From an uncultured Treponema sp. (lineage in GTDB: Bacteria; Spirochaetota; Spirochaetia; Treponematales; Treponemataceae), in assembly GCF_946187725.1 (NCBI RefSeq), contig NZ_CAMHSK010000030.1:1-36930 (forward strand): a DNA stretch of 36,930 nt. Direction: 5' to 3'. Position 1 is the first letter of the stretch. The number at the start of each line of letters is the position of its first letter. The position numbers were made by a program, and so were the translations under genes. This document shows positions 22,694 through 30,269 of this stretch, in pieces. Below the pieces are notes generated by a model. The model saw only the letters and a program-made list of their open reading frames with translations, had not been told where the DNA came from and searched no databases.

Positions 22694-22739
22694 AAAGGGG
22701 GAGAGAAACCTTCGTCTGAAGGTGTTCGCTTCCCCTTTT
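22694..22739 (+). terminator. Complex terminator-like hairpin after fabZ (palindromic element G)
   Basis: AAAGGGGGAG pairs with CTTCCCCTTT around an inner ACCTTC/GAAGGT hairpin, and TTTTT follows. The outer part looks like the hallmark GGGGGAGACTTCCCCC of the palindromic elements, opened by a small insert. It can terminate fabF-fabZ transcription. Confidence 0.7.
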
Positions 22740-22743
22740 TGCA

Positions 22744-22772
22744 TTGAGGTTTCGCTTTTTTTTCTATATAAT
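22744..22772 (+). promoter_or_regulatory. Predicted promoter of the M16-like gene
   Basis: TTGAGG (22744-22749) is followed after 17 bp by a perfect TATAAT (22767-22772). The ATG at 22785 is only 12 nt beyond, so the mRNA leader would be about 5 nt. Confidence 0.7.
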
Positions 22773-22784
22773 TCTCTCCACGAT

Positions 22785-25601
22785 ATGCGACGATTCCTGC
22801 TTTCGCTTTCAGTTTTTTTTCTTTGTTTTTCATTGTTTGCCTTTGATGCCGGTGAGGTAAAGGTTTTTACGCTTGAGAATGGACTTCGGGTTTATTTCCT
22901 TGAAGATCCGAATTCGCCTGTGGTTCGTGCGGAACTATGTGTAAATGCAGGCTTTACTTGTCAAAATCCGAAGAATGCTGGCTTTTTCAATCTTTATGCG
23001 AGGCTTTTGGGCGGTGAGATTTCGAATGATGCCGTGCGTTTTGTTTCGACGGTTGCTCCTGCGGCTGCTGAAAAGGCTGTGCTGAATCTGAGCGAAAAAC
23101 TCAAAACTCTCAGACCGACTGACGCGGAACTGAACTTGATTCTGCGGACGATGAATGCTGAATTTTCTGAGTATTCGGCGAGCGCGGCGGGATTCATAAA
23201 TACGGCGATTGATTCTAAAATTTTCCCCTTAAATCCCTGGTCTCGTGAAAGCGGCGTGAATCCGGCCGAATTCAAGTCAAAGACAAAGGAAACTGTCCGC
23301 ACGATTCTGCAGGAAATTTCTGAAAATTATTATGTTCCGTCAAACTGTACGGTTTTTATCAACGGAAACATTTCTGAATCCGCTTCACTCACAATCATAA
23401 AGAAGTATTTCGGTGTCTTTTCGGCGGGGAAAACGGCTCATAAACAGACCGATTTTGACAGAAATCTTTATGAGCAGCTGCTTTCGGCAAAAAATGACGG
23501 AAAAATTGCAAAGGGACGGAAATTCGTTCTTTCGCACAAGGAATTTTCTGATGAGATGACGCAAATCGTCGTTCAGTATACGAATCTTTCGCCGGATGAG
23601 TCAGACTGCCTTTCGGCTACCTGGAACCGTGAAGGTTCGGCTTTCAAAAAATTGCTCTTAAAGCAGCGGAATCTTAAAATCCTTGGCGATGAATACATTG
23701 ATGTCGCTTCGGCTCAAGAAAAAAACTCTTCAAGGCTCATCATTCAGTCACTTTTGGGAACGGCGAAGGTTTCTCCGATTGTGCAGGCGAATCTGTTTCT
23801 TTCGATGTCGCGCGATGAAGATGTTTTTTCGAAAAAAGAGCTGCAAAAATCACTCAAAGAGGCAAGGACCGGCTTTACCCGGCTTTCAGAAAGTTCTTCG
23901 GCTCTGTTTGAGCAGTTTTCTCATTACATTCTTACACCTCGTGATGACAGCGATGCCGTTTCTGGATTCTTCGGTAAAAATGAGCGCCTTTCTTCTATAA
24001 ATATGGAGATTTTGAAGGAGAAAATTGACGGCGAAGAGCCTTTTGTTTTTATCCTGGTGAACGAAAATGTCTTTCAAAAATACGCTGCGGAATTCAAGCG
24101 GGCGGGATTCGTTCAAATAAGTGCGAAAGAGAGTGCATGGTACAATCAGGGCGTTTACAAAAATCTGTTAAAAAATGATGAAAAAAAATCGGCACAGAAT
24201 AAGAATCTTCTTGAAGATATTGCGGGTTCTGCTTCACGATTCATTTCGAATAATCTCGCTGAATTTTCTTCATTCACGCTCAAGAATGGAATTCCTGTTA
24301 CGCTCAAAAAGAGCGAATCTTCTTCAACGGCGGTGCTTTCGCTTACGATTGCGGGCGGCGAGCTTCTTTTTACCGACAAAGTTCCGGGGCTTGCTTCCGT
24401 TCTGAGCGATTCAATTGCGGTTAACATCAACCGTCAGCTTGATTTGTTCGCGGAAAACGGTGCGATTTCGGGATTTTATGAAGTTGGTGCAAGGACGCTT
24501 TCAACCCATTCGATTATTACAGTTACATGTCTTTCAAAGGAAATTGATTTTGCGGTTCAGGCGGCGTATTCGGCCCTTGTTTATTGTGATATTTCTCCTG
24601 CTGTTGCTGACGGCGTGACTTACGATGAGAGGACTCAATGGCGGCTCAAAACAGGCAGCACCGAATTTCAGCTTTTGTGCGAGGCCGTAAGGATTTTGTA
24701 CGATGGCACGGATTATCCAAAACTTTATCGTGACGGAGAGGATAAACCTTCTTCAAAACTTGATTTTACGAAAATTCTTGAGGCATATCCGATTTTGCTT
24801 GATTCGACGAGAATTTCACTTGTTTTTTCGGGCGGAATCAAAGATGACGAAAAATTGCATAAAACTTTGGACACGACCTTTGCTCTTTTGGGAAGCATTG
24901 ATGAAACCCGTTCTACTGATTTGCGCGTTTCCATGCCTGACTTTTCCAAACTTTCTTCTTCTGAAAAGCGTATTTCGCTCAAGCATCTTTTTTTGACCGA
25001 CATTTCAAAAGATAAGGCAGGACCACGGCCAGCTGTTTTGATTCCGACCACAAAATTTTTTGACCCGCTGCTTTACTGTCTTTCATCGCCGGATTTGGAT
25101 TCAACTGATTTGGCTTTGTTCGATGCGATTTTAATTGAGCTTGCTTCACGAATGGAGTCAAAATTAGCGAAAAAATATCCTGAATCGAAAGTGAAGGCTG
25201 TTCTGCCTGACAATGATTTGCCGTTTGCCCGAATCGTTGTGACGAGCGTGGAGCATACGGCGGAAGTTGATTCGATTTACGCTGAGTGCATTGCCTCAAT
25301 CAAGCGTGACATTTCCGCAAAAATTGAGCTTCAGACTGAAGGCGTGATTGACCTTGAAAAATCTGATTTGCTCGCACGGCTTGAGAACAACTGGCTCATG
25401 GCGGTGATTTCCGGGGCTGGAAGTCAGGGGGGCACGGCAAGGCTCATTCAGAGCGGTGAAGTGCAGAAAAATCCGCGGCTGTATCTTCATCAGTATGAGG
25501 CTGTTTCAAAGGCGAATCCTGAGGATTATTTTATGATTGCGACAAGTTATTTTGATGAAAAGGCCCCGCTCAGACTTTACAGCAAGGACAGCAAAAAATG
25601 A
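22785..25601 (+). CDS. Secreted M16-family (insulinase-like) protein lacking the zinc motif
   Basis: The 938-residue protein begins with a signal peptide (MRRFLLSLSVFFLCFSLFAF, residues 1-20). The N-half opens VKVFTLENGLRVYFLEDPNSP, the usual M16 start, and later has YYVPSNCTVFINGNIS. A second half restarts at FTLKNGIPVTLKKSESS (about residue 490). M16 peptidases need HxxEH in the first helix. Here the aligned stretch is NAGFFNLYARLLGGE (64-78), with no His pair and no Glu at the right place, so it should be inactive. It may act as a chaperone or scaffold, like non-catalytic M16 halves. The ATG at 22785 was chosen because it begins the signal peptide. No Shine-Dalgarno is seen. Confidence 0.8.
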   Translation: MRRFLLSLSVFFLCFSLFAFDAGEVKVFTLENGLRVYFLEDPNSPVVRAELCVNAGFTCQNPKNAGFFNLYARLLGGEISNDAVRFVSTVAPAAAEKAVLNLSEKLKTLRPTDAELNLILRTMNAEFSEYSASAAGFINTAIDSKIFPLNPWSRESGVNPAEFKSKTKETVRTILQEISENYYVPSNCTVFINGNISESASLTIIKKYFGVFSAGKTAHKQTDFDRNLYEQLLSAKNDGKIAKGRKFVLSHKEFSDEMTQIVVQYTNLSPDESDCLSATWNREGSAFKKLLLKQRNLKILGDEYIDVASAQEKNSSRLIIQSLLGTAKVSPIVQANLFLSMSRDEDVFSKKELQKSLKEARTGFTRLSESSSALFEQFSHYILTPRDDSDAVSGFFGKNERLSSINMEILKEKIDGEEPFVFILVNENVFQKYAAEFKRAGFVQISAKESAWYNQGVYKNLLKNDEKKSAQNKNLLEDIAGSASRFISNNLAEFSSFTLKNGIPVTLKKSESSSTAVLSLTIAGGELLFTDKVPGLASVLSDSIAVNINRQLDLFAENGAISGFYEVGARTLSTHSIITVTCLSKEIDFAVQAAYSALVYCDISPAVADGVTYDERTQWRLKTGSTEFQLLCEAVRILYDGTDYPKLYRDGEDKPSSKLDFTKILEAYPILLDSTRISLVFSGGIKDDEKLHKTLDTTFALLGSIDETRSTDLRVSMPDFSKLSSSEKRISLKHLFLTDISKDKAGPRPAVLIPTTKFFDPLLYCLSSPDLDSTDLALFDAILIELASRMESKLAKKYPESKVKAVLPDNDLPFARIVVTSVEHTAEVDSIYAECIASIKRDISAKIELQTEGVIDLEKSDLLARLENNWLMAVISGAGSQGGTARLIQSGEVQKNPRLYLHQYEAVSKANPEDYFMIATSYFDEKAPLRLYSKDSKK

Positions 25602-25659
25602 TGCCTTCCTTAATATGAAGTAAAGCGTTGTGGCAGAATATTTTTACAGGAGAAGCTTA

Positions 25660-26556
25660 ATGAAAATCTTGGTGTCTGGTTTGGTGAATGTTGAGACTTC
25701 GGCTAAAGTCCGCGGATTCCCAATAAATTATTATCCGATTGATTATCCATTTTTTGGTCTTGCGATGAATGTCGGTGGCGTGGGATTCAATGTGAGCCGT
25801 GCCTTAAAAACTTTGGGCGATGAAGTGAATTTCGTTTCTTTTACAGGTGATGATTTGCCTGCCCAAATAATAGAAGAAACCTTCAAAAAAGATGCGATTG
25901 AGACAAAAAGCATTCAGAAAGATTTGAAGCAGACTCCGCAGAGCGTGGTTCTGTACGATGACAGCGGAAAGCGGCAGATTTACTGTGATTTAAAGGATAT
26001 TCAGGACATGCGCCTGGATTGTGAGCGTCTAAAAAACGAAATAAACACTGCTGATGCCGTAGTTTGCTGCAACATCAATTTTAACCGTACCCTCTTGCAT
26101 GAGGCCAAAAAAGCCGGAAAACTGATTGCCACCGATGTTCATGTTCTTTCAAACATAAATGACGAATACAACCGTGAATTCCTTGAAAATGCGGATATTG
26201 TGTTTTTGAGTGATGAATCGCTGCCCTGTGAGCCGAACGAATTTCTTTCTTCCCTCAAGGCGCGTTACAATATGAAAATCATCGTTTTGGGGCAAGGCTC
26301 AAAGGGCGCGACTTTGTATGAACGGCAGACTGATAAAATCGCGCATTTTGAGTGCGTGCCGTGCAAGAATGTCGTGAATACGGTCGGGGCAGGGGATGCG
26401 CTTTTTTCAAGTTTCGTGCATTTTTATGTAAAAGGATTTTCCGCAGAAAAGGCCCTTCGTTACGCACAGACCTTTGCTAGCTGCAAGATTGAGCATAACG
26501 GAGCCTCGGTCGGATTTTTGAGCGAAGAGGAGCTGAAAAAGCAGATCAGCGAGTAA
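25660..26556 (+). CDS. PfkB-family carbohydrate kinase
   Basis: The 298-residue ribokinase-family enzyme has the N-terminal sugar-binding signature GGVGFNVSRALKTLGDEV (about 39-56) and the C-terminal ATP/anion-hole signature NTVGAGDALFSSF, whose Asp is the catalytic base. The substrate (ribose, a nucleoside, fructose phosphate or another sugar) cannot be told from sequence and no transport or isomerase genes adjoin it. The ATG at 25660 follows AGGAGA. The in-frame start at 25630 has no site. It converges with the cyclo-ligase gene. Confidence 0.9.
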   Translation: MKILVSGLVNVETSAKVRGFPINYYPIDYPFFGLAMNVGGVGFNVSRALKTLGDEVNFVSFTGDDLPAQIIEETFKKDAIETKSIQKDLKQTPQSVVLYDDSGKRQIYCDLKDIQDMRLDCERLKNEINTADAVVCCNINFNRTLLHEAKKAGKLIATDVHVLSNINDEYNREFLENADIVFLSDESLPCEPNEFLSSLKARYNMKIIVLGQGSKGATLYERQTDKIAHFECVPCKNVVNTVGAGDALFSSFVHFYVKGFSAEKALRYAQTFASCKIEHNGASVGFLSEEELKKQISE

Positions 26557-26573
26557 GCTGTCAAAAAGGCTTG

Positions 26574-27308
26574 TCACGCTTGTAAGGAACCCGTCAAAAC
26601 TTCATCCATAAGAATGTCGTGCTCTTCGGTTGGGAGCTCTTCTACAAGCTGGCAGGGAAGGCATATGCCGCAGAGGTTCGGCTTTATTCCTGCCTGTCTG
26701 AGTCTGTTTATGTAAATGTCGTAAAATCCCTTGCCGTGTCCGAGTCGTTTTCCGCCTTTTGTGAATGCGACTCCCGGAACTATTACAAAGGGGAAAGTCT
26801 CAACCTGTAGCGGTTCAGGCACAGCCTTCACCGAGACTCGCTCAAAAACTGCCTCGCAGGTTTTGCCCCTGTCGGGTCGTTCCCTACCCGCAACGCCCCA
26901 GACTAACTTTTCTAGACCAACTTTCGGTTCTCGTATTCCAAAAACTCCTGTTTCCAGTTGTTCGTCTAAGATTTTTGCGTCGCACTGCGAGAATGACGAA
27001 GGTGGATTCAATAGGTAAAAATCCATCGTGCTTTTGCCTTGTTTCATTGCTTCTGAATCGACTTTTGGAACGGCGACTTTTTTTTGCTTTTTGAGTGCGT
27101 CCAGAATGATTGGCGTGCAGTCGGCTTCGAGCGTGTCTGGAATGTATGCCAGAACCAAATCGGCATTTTGGTATTCGGGAAGGGAGGTGACTTTTTTGCA
27201 CAAATTTTCTGCAAGCAATTGCTTTTCTTTTTCTGTGAGGCTTTCGAGAAAATCTTTTTGCATCTGTCGCATTTTTTTTCGCAATTGCTTTTTTAAATCA
27301 GAAATCAT
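26574..27308 (-). CDS. 5-formyltetrahydrofolate cyclo-ligase carrying an in-frame palindromic insert
   Basis: This enzyme converts 5-formyl-THF to 5,10-methenyl-THF using ATP. The 244-residue product has the family order: basic N-terminus (LKKQLRKKMRQM), VLAYIPDTLEADCTPIILDAL, GVFGIREP, then IVPGVAFTKGGKRLGHGKGFYD, the substrate and ATP loop. Family members are usually near 180-200 residues. The excess lies at about residues 134-170, encoded by palindromic element F (26810-26901), between GIREP and the VIVPGVAF strand. The frame is kept. The insert sits in a loop before a conserved strand, so activity may survive. No Shine-Dalgarno is seen, and TAAAAT lies 6 nt before the ATG. Confidence 0.93.
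   Translation of the reverse strand: MISDLKKQLRKKMRQMQKDFLESLTEKEKQLLAENLCKKVTSLPEYQNADLVLAYIPDTLEADCTPIILDALKKQKKVAVPKVDSEAMKQGKSTMDFYLLNPPSSFSQCDAKILDEQLETGVFGIREPKVGLEKLVWGVAGRERPDRGKTCEAVFERVSVKAVPEPLQVETFPFVIVPGVAFTKGGKRLGHGKGFYDIYINRLRQAGIKPNLCGICLPCQLVEELPTEEHDILMDEVLTGSLQA
26810..26901 (-). repeat. Composite palindromic element, copy F (inside the cyclo-ligase gene)
   Basis: Positions 26810-26839 are identical over 30 bases to element B (9247-9276, opposite strand). Further matches extend through CTGCGAGGCAGTTTTT, compared with CTTGCGAGGCAAGTTTTT in B, and a GGGTAGGGAACGACCCGAC segment. It encodes about 31 residues without a stop. This is the clearest evidence that the element inserts into coding sequence. 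Confidence 0.88.
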
Positions 27309-27387
27309 TATGCAATTTTAGCAAAAGTGTGTTAAAATGAAAAGGAAACAGTTTAAATCAGTGAGCCGAATGTTTGTTGTCCGTTAA

Positions 27388-27470
27388 TGCCGCCCCGCTA
27401 TGGAGCGCCGAAGTAGCCGCAAGGCTATGAGCGTTAGCGAAGCGCGGAACAGCGGCAGCGAGAAAATTTG
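27388..27470. repeat. G+C-rich palindromic element H (upstream of the hydrogenase)
   Basis: TGCCGC (27388-27393) and GCGGCA (27452-27457) close a structure with inner stems TAGCC/GGCTA (27414-27427) and GCG/CGC pairs. It stands out as G+C-rich inside an AT-rich spacer and ends about 25 bp before the hydrogenase ATG. It lacks the GGGGGAGACTTCCCCC hallmark, so it may be a second repeat family. Confidence 0.65.
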
Positions 27471-27494
27471 GCGCAAAAATTAAAGAGGTACTAA

Positions 27495-29021
27495 ATGCTC
27501 AATGTAAACAACAATGCTTCCATTCTGAAGCAGGAAATCCTTGTCAAAATTGCAAAACTTCAACTTGAAGGAAAGCTCGAGGATGGCGTTCACTACATTC
27601 CAAGAGAAATGGTTCCAAAGGGAAGTCAGCCGGTCGGTTGCTGTATTGCCCATGACCGAGAAATCGTGAGGGAGCGCGTAATTGCCCGCATGGGATTCTC
27701 TGTCGAAAACTACGATGAAGAAAAAAGCCTTGCAGAACACGCAAAAGAGGCCTTGAACCGCGAAAAACCGACCTGGCCAATCCTTACTTTCATCAATGAC
27801 GCTTGTAACGGCTGTGCAAAAACACGATTCCTTCCTACAAACGCATGTCAGGCTTGTCTTGCACGCCCATGTCAAGTCAACTGTCCTAAACAGGCAATCG
27901 AAGTCTACGACCACCGCGCACACATCGACCAGGAAAAATGTATCAAATGCGGCCTCTGTGCTCAGAACTGTCCGTATCATGCAATCGTAAAAATCCCGAT
28001 TCCGTGTGAAGAAGCATGTCCTGTCGGCGCAATTACCCGTAACGAAGAAACTGGCCACGAACAGATTGATTATGACAAATGTATTTTCTGCGGAAAGTGC
28101 ATGAGTTCTTGTCCTTTCGGTGCCGTAATGGAAAAATCTCAGCTCGTTGATGTAATCAAGCACATCATGGCTGGTAAAAAAGTTGTCGCAATGTATGCTC
28201 CTGCAATCGGTGCGCAGTTCAAGGGCGCAAAAGTCGGTCAGCTTGAAGGTGCATTGCTCAAGGCTGGATTCAGTCGCGTTTGGGAAGTCGCAATCGGTGC
28301 GGACATCACGGCTGATAAAGAAGCTGCTGAATTTGTTGAGCGCATGGAACGCGGTGACAAAATGATGACAACAAGCTGTTGTCCGGCTTATGTTCGTGCT
28401 GTTCAGATTCATGCTCCTGAGCTCAAAGAATGTATTTCAGAGACAAAATCTCCAATGATTTACACTGCTGAGCTTGCAAAAAAAGCTGATCCTGGCTGTA
28501 TCACTGTATTTGTCGGTCCGTGTCTTGCTAAAAAACGCGAAGGATTTGACAATGATTTGGTAGATTATGTTCTTTCTGTCGAGGAAGTCAGCGCACTTCT
28601 TACTGCAAAAGAAATCGATGTCACAAAGATGGAAGCAAAAACCGCAAACTATAACCCGACTGTTTCAGCACGCAATTTTGCGAAGACTGGTGGCGTTGCA
28701 GAGAGCGTTAAAATCCGTCTCAAGGATGCTTCTATTCTCCGTCCTGTTGTCATCAATGGTCTCGACAAAGCAGGCGTTAAGGCTCTTCAGAATTACGGCA
28801 AAATTAACGCTGGAACAGTTCCTGCACCTGCTGACTGCCCGAACCTTATCGAAGTCATGGCTTGTGAGGGCGGATGTATTGCAGGTCCTTCTGTAATCAT
28901 GAATCCGAAGACTGGAACTGTGCTTCTCAATATGTATGCAAATGCTGGTTCAAAAGAACTTGTTGACGGAATTCCGCCGGTTTGCAATATGGATGAAGTA
29001 ATAAAAGGTGAAGAAAAATAA
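27495..29021 (+). CDS. [FeFe] hydrogenase, group B-type, with bacterial ferredoxin domains
   Basis: This iron hydrogenase is probably linked to ferredoxin-dependent hydrogen production or uptake in fermentation. The 508-residue protein has an N-terminal region with a Cys-rich stretch (ACNGC...ACQAC...CQVNC, 104-130). Two 4Fe-4S motifs follow, CIKCGLCAQNC (149-159) and CIFCGKCMSSC (196-206), and then the H-cluster domain. H-cluster motifs are L1 TSCCPAY (293-299), L2 VGPCLAKKRE (340-349, with Gly in place of the common Met) and L3 EVMACEGGCIAGP (453-465). The TSCCPA form points to the monomeric group B. The ATG follows GAGG. Maturases are not in the window. Confidence 0.92.
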   Translation: MLNVNNNASILKQEILVKIAKLQLEGKLEDGVHYIPREMVPKGSQPVGCCIAHDREIVRERVIARMGFSVENYDEEKSLAEHAKEALNREKPTWPILTFINDACNGCAKTRFLPTNACQACLARPCQVNCPKQAIEVYDHRAHIDQEKCIKCGLCAQNCPYHAIVKIPIPCEEACPVGAITRNEETGHEQIDYDKCIFCGKCMSSCPFGAVMEKSQLVDVIKHIMAGKKVVAMYAPAIGAQFKGAKVGQLEGALLKAGFSRVWEVAIGADITADKEAAEFVERMERGDKMMTTSCCPAYVRAVQIHAPELKECISETKSPMIYTAELAKKADPGCITVFVGPCLAKKREGFDNDLVDYVLSVEEVSALLTAKEIDVTKMEAKTANYNPTVSARNFAKTGGVAESVKIRLKDASILRPVVINGLDKAGVKALQNYGKINAGTVPAPADCPNLIEVMACEGGCIAGPSVIMNPKTGTVLLNMYANAGSKELVDGIPPVCNMDEVIKGEEK

Positions 29022-29051
29022 AAAAAATTAAATATTTTTTTGTTTTTCCTA

Positions 29052-29080
29052 TTGACACTTTTTTTGTTCTGCTATAATAT
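29052..29080 (+). promoter_or_regulatory. Promoter of tRNA-Leu
   Basis: A perfect TTGACA (29052-29057) is followed by TATAAT (29073-29078) at 15 bp, or by the overlapping TAATAT (29075-29080) at 17 bp. The tRNA begins about 13-15 bp downstream. Confidence 0.8.
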
Positions 29081-29092
29081 ATATTTCATCAC

Positions 29093-29174
29093 GCGGGGAT
29101 GGTGGAATTGGTAGACACGCTAGCTTGAGGTGCTAGTGGCGCAAGCTGTGCCTGTTCAAGTCAGGTTCTCCGCA
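29093..29174 (+). tRNA. tRNA-Leu (anticodon GAG)
   Basis: This is a class II tRNA. The acceptor GCGGGGA pairs with TCTCCGC plus discriminator A. The D-arm GTGGAATTGGTAGACAC is typical of bacterial tRNA-Leu, and the anticodon stem CTAGC/GCTAG holds the loop TTGAGGT (GAG). The long variable arm is GGCGCAAGCTGTGCC, and the T-loop is TTCAAGT. CCA is not encoded and must be added. The gene has its own promoter and terminator. Confidence 0.95.
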
Positions 29175-29181
29175 ATGTTTT

Positions 29182-29215
29182 TGAGGCTTCCCAAAAGGGA
29201 AGCCTCAGTTTTTTT
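29182..29215 (+). terminator. Intrinsic terminator of tRNA-Leu
   Basis: GAGGCTTCCC and GGGAAGCCTC form a 10-bp stem with an AAAA loop, followed by seven T. Confidence 0.93.
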
Positions 29216-29236
29216 AGGAAGTTGTTTGATTCATTG

Positions 29237-29309
29237 TGAGGTTCTAGCGGTGCAAGCTGTGCCGCCCGAAGCCTAGCTTCGGACGAGACTCGTATGTTCA
29301 TCTCAGGTT
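29237..29309 (+). pseudogene. tRNA-Leu partial copy interrupted by a palindromic insert
   Basis: 29237-29263 matches the anticodon loop to variable arm of the adjacent tRNA-Leu with about three differences. 29295-29309 resumes with the T-arm (TGTTCATCTCAGGTT versus TGTTCAAGTCAGGTT). Between them are 31 bases made of two perfect hairpins, CCGAAGC/GCTTCGG and ACGAG/CTCGT. The 5' half and the acceptor are missing, so it is not a working tRNA. The DUF554 gene starts 10 bp after it. Confidence 0.75.
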
Positions 29310-29318
29310 GGGTTAAAA

Positions 29319-30128
29319 ATGATTGCTGTATTTGTTAATTGTGCTACGATTCTTGCCGGATGTATTGTCGGGCTTTTGTTTTCAAAGAAAATTCCACAGA
29401 AAGTGACGGATTCGATTCAGCTTGCGTGCGGCCTTGTTTCGTTCATTATGGGCGTGCAAATGGCCTTTAAATATCAGAATGTCGTGTATCTTGCCCTGGC
29501 ATTGATTTTGGGCGGAATTGTTGGAACTCTTTTGGACATAGACGGTAAAATCCTCGCTTTCGGAAAATTCCTGGAAAGGGTGTTCATGAAGAAAGGGGGC
29601 GTTACGGGGGATTCCCCCGTAGAGAGGGTAGCGACCAACGAAGTGGGCGCGCAGGGGGAGACTTCCCCCTCTAAGGCTGAATCTTTCACAAATGGTCGGC
29701 CTCAGAAGAACTTCGCATATGCTTTTTTGAATGCTTCGGTGCTTTTTTGCGTTGGTGCCATGGCGATTGTTGGCAGTTTCAAAGCGGGAATTGAGCATGA
29801 TTATTCTATTATATTCCTGAAATCCATTTTGGACGGCTTTATTTCCATTGGGTTTGCGGTCGCGATGGGTGTGGGAACTGCATTTTCTGTGATTGCGATT
29901 TTTGTTTATCAGGGCGCGCTTACCTTGCTTTCTGTCCTGATTGCGCCTTATGTGAGCGAGCAGATGATTTCGGAGCTGACCGGTTCGGGGGGCGCTTTGA
30001 TTATTCTTATCGGAATCAACCTTATGGGCTTGAAAAAGGTGAAGACGGCCAATTATCTTCCGGCGGTGCTTTTCAGCGTGATTTTTGTTTTGTGCGAGCC
30101 GTTTGTGAAGGGGATTTTTCATTTATAA
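29319..30128 (+). CDS. DUF554 family membrane protein with an in-frame palindromic insert
   Basis: The 269-residue membrane protein has six to seven hydrophobic helices and the DUF554 (YdfK-like) pattern: MIAVFVNCATILAGCIVGLLF at the start, GLVSFIMGVQMAFK, LILGGIVGTLLDIDGKI, then VLFCVGAMAIVGSFKAGI and GVGTAFSVIAIFVYQGALTLL. Family function is not established (a transporter has been suggested). The stretch GGVTGDSPVERV...GETSPSKAES (about residues 92-121), between the early cytoplasmic loop and the next helix, is encoded by palindromic element D and is not expected in the family. Start: ATG at 29319 behind AGGTTGGG. Confidence 0.85.
   Translation: MIAVFVNCATILAGCIVGLLFSKKIPQKVTDSIQLACGLVSFIMGVQMAFKYQNVVYLALALILGGIVGTLLDIDGKILAFGKFLERVFMKKGGVTGDSPVERVATNEVGAQGETSPSKAESFTNGRPQKNFAYAFLNASVLFCVGAMAIVGSFKAGIEHDYSIIFLKSILDGFISIGFAVAMGVGTAFSVIAIFVYQGALTLLSVLIAPYVSEQMISELTGSGGALIILIGINLMGLKKVKTANYLPAVLFSVIFVLCEPFVKGIFHL
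29604..29673. repeat. Composite palindromic element, copy D (inside the DUF554 gene)
   Basis: It opens with ACGGGGG/CCCCCGT, continues AGAGAGGGTAGCGACC and ends with the hallmark GCAGGGGGAGACTTCCCCCT. About 42 of 48 bases of its second half agree with element A (pgk-tpiA spacer) by my eye. It is read through in frame, adding roughly 25-30 residues in a hydrophilic loop. Confidence 0.88.
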
Positions 30129-30200
30129 AATTCCGGGGTAAAATTCTCGGAAAAATCCAAAAAACTACTTGATTTTTAATATAAAAAACAAAATTTTAAC

Positions 30201-30234
30201 TTGATTTACTTTTGCCACTCATCTATACTAGATG
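30201..30234 (+). promoter_or_regulatory. Promoter and operator-like dyad of the ABC ATPase gene
   Basis: TTGATT (30201-30206) and TATACT (30224-30229) are 17 bp apart. CATCTA-TAC-TAGATG (30220-30234), a perfect 6-bp dyad, covers the -10 box, a classic repressor position. The gene starts 36 bp further with an AGGAGG site. Confidence 0.65.
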
Positions 30235-30269
30235 CATAATTATAATCCCTTATGCCACAGGAGGAAAAA

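Noticed and set aside
27480..28412. 310-codon open frame on the minus strand opposite the hydrogenase
   Set aside because: It mirrors a highly conserved plus-strand gene, has no ribosome site, and its composition is that of an antisense shadow.
29237..29309. Second functional tRNA-Leu gene
   Set aside because: The acceptor stem and D-arm are missing and the body is interrupted by 31 bases.
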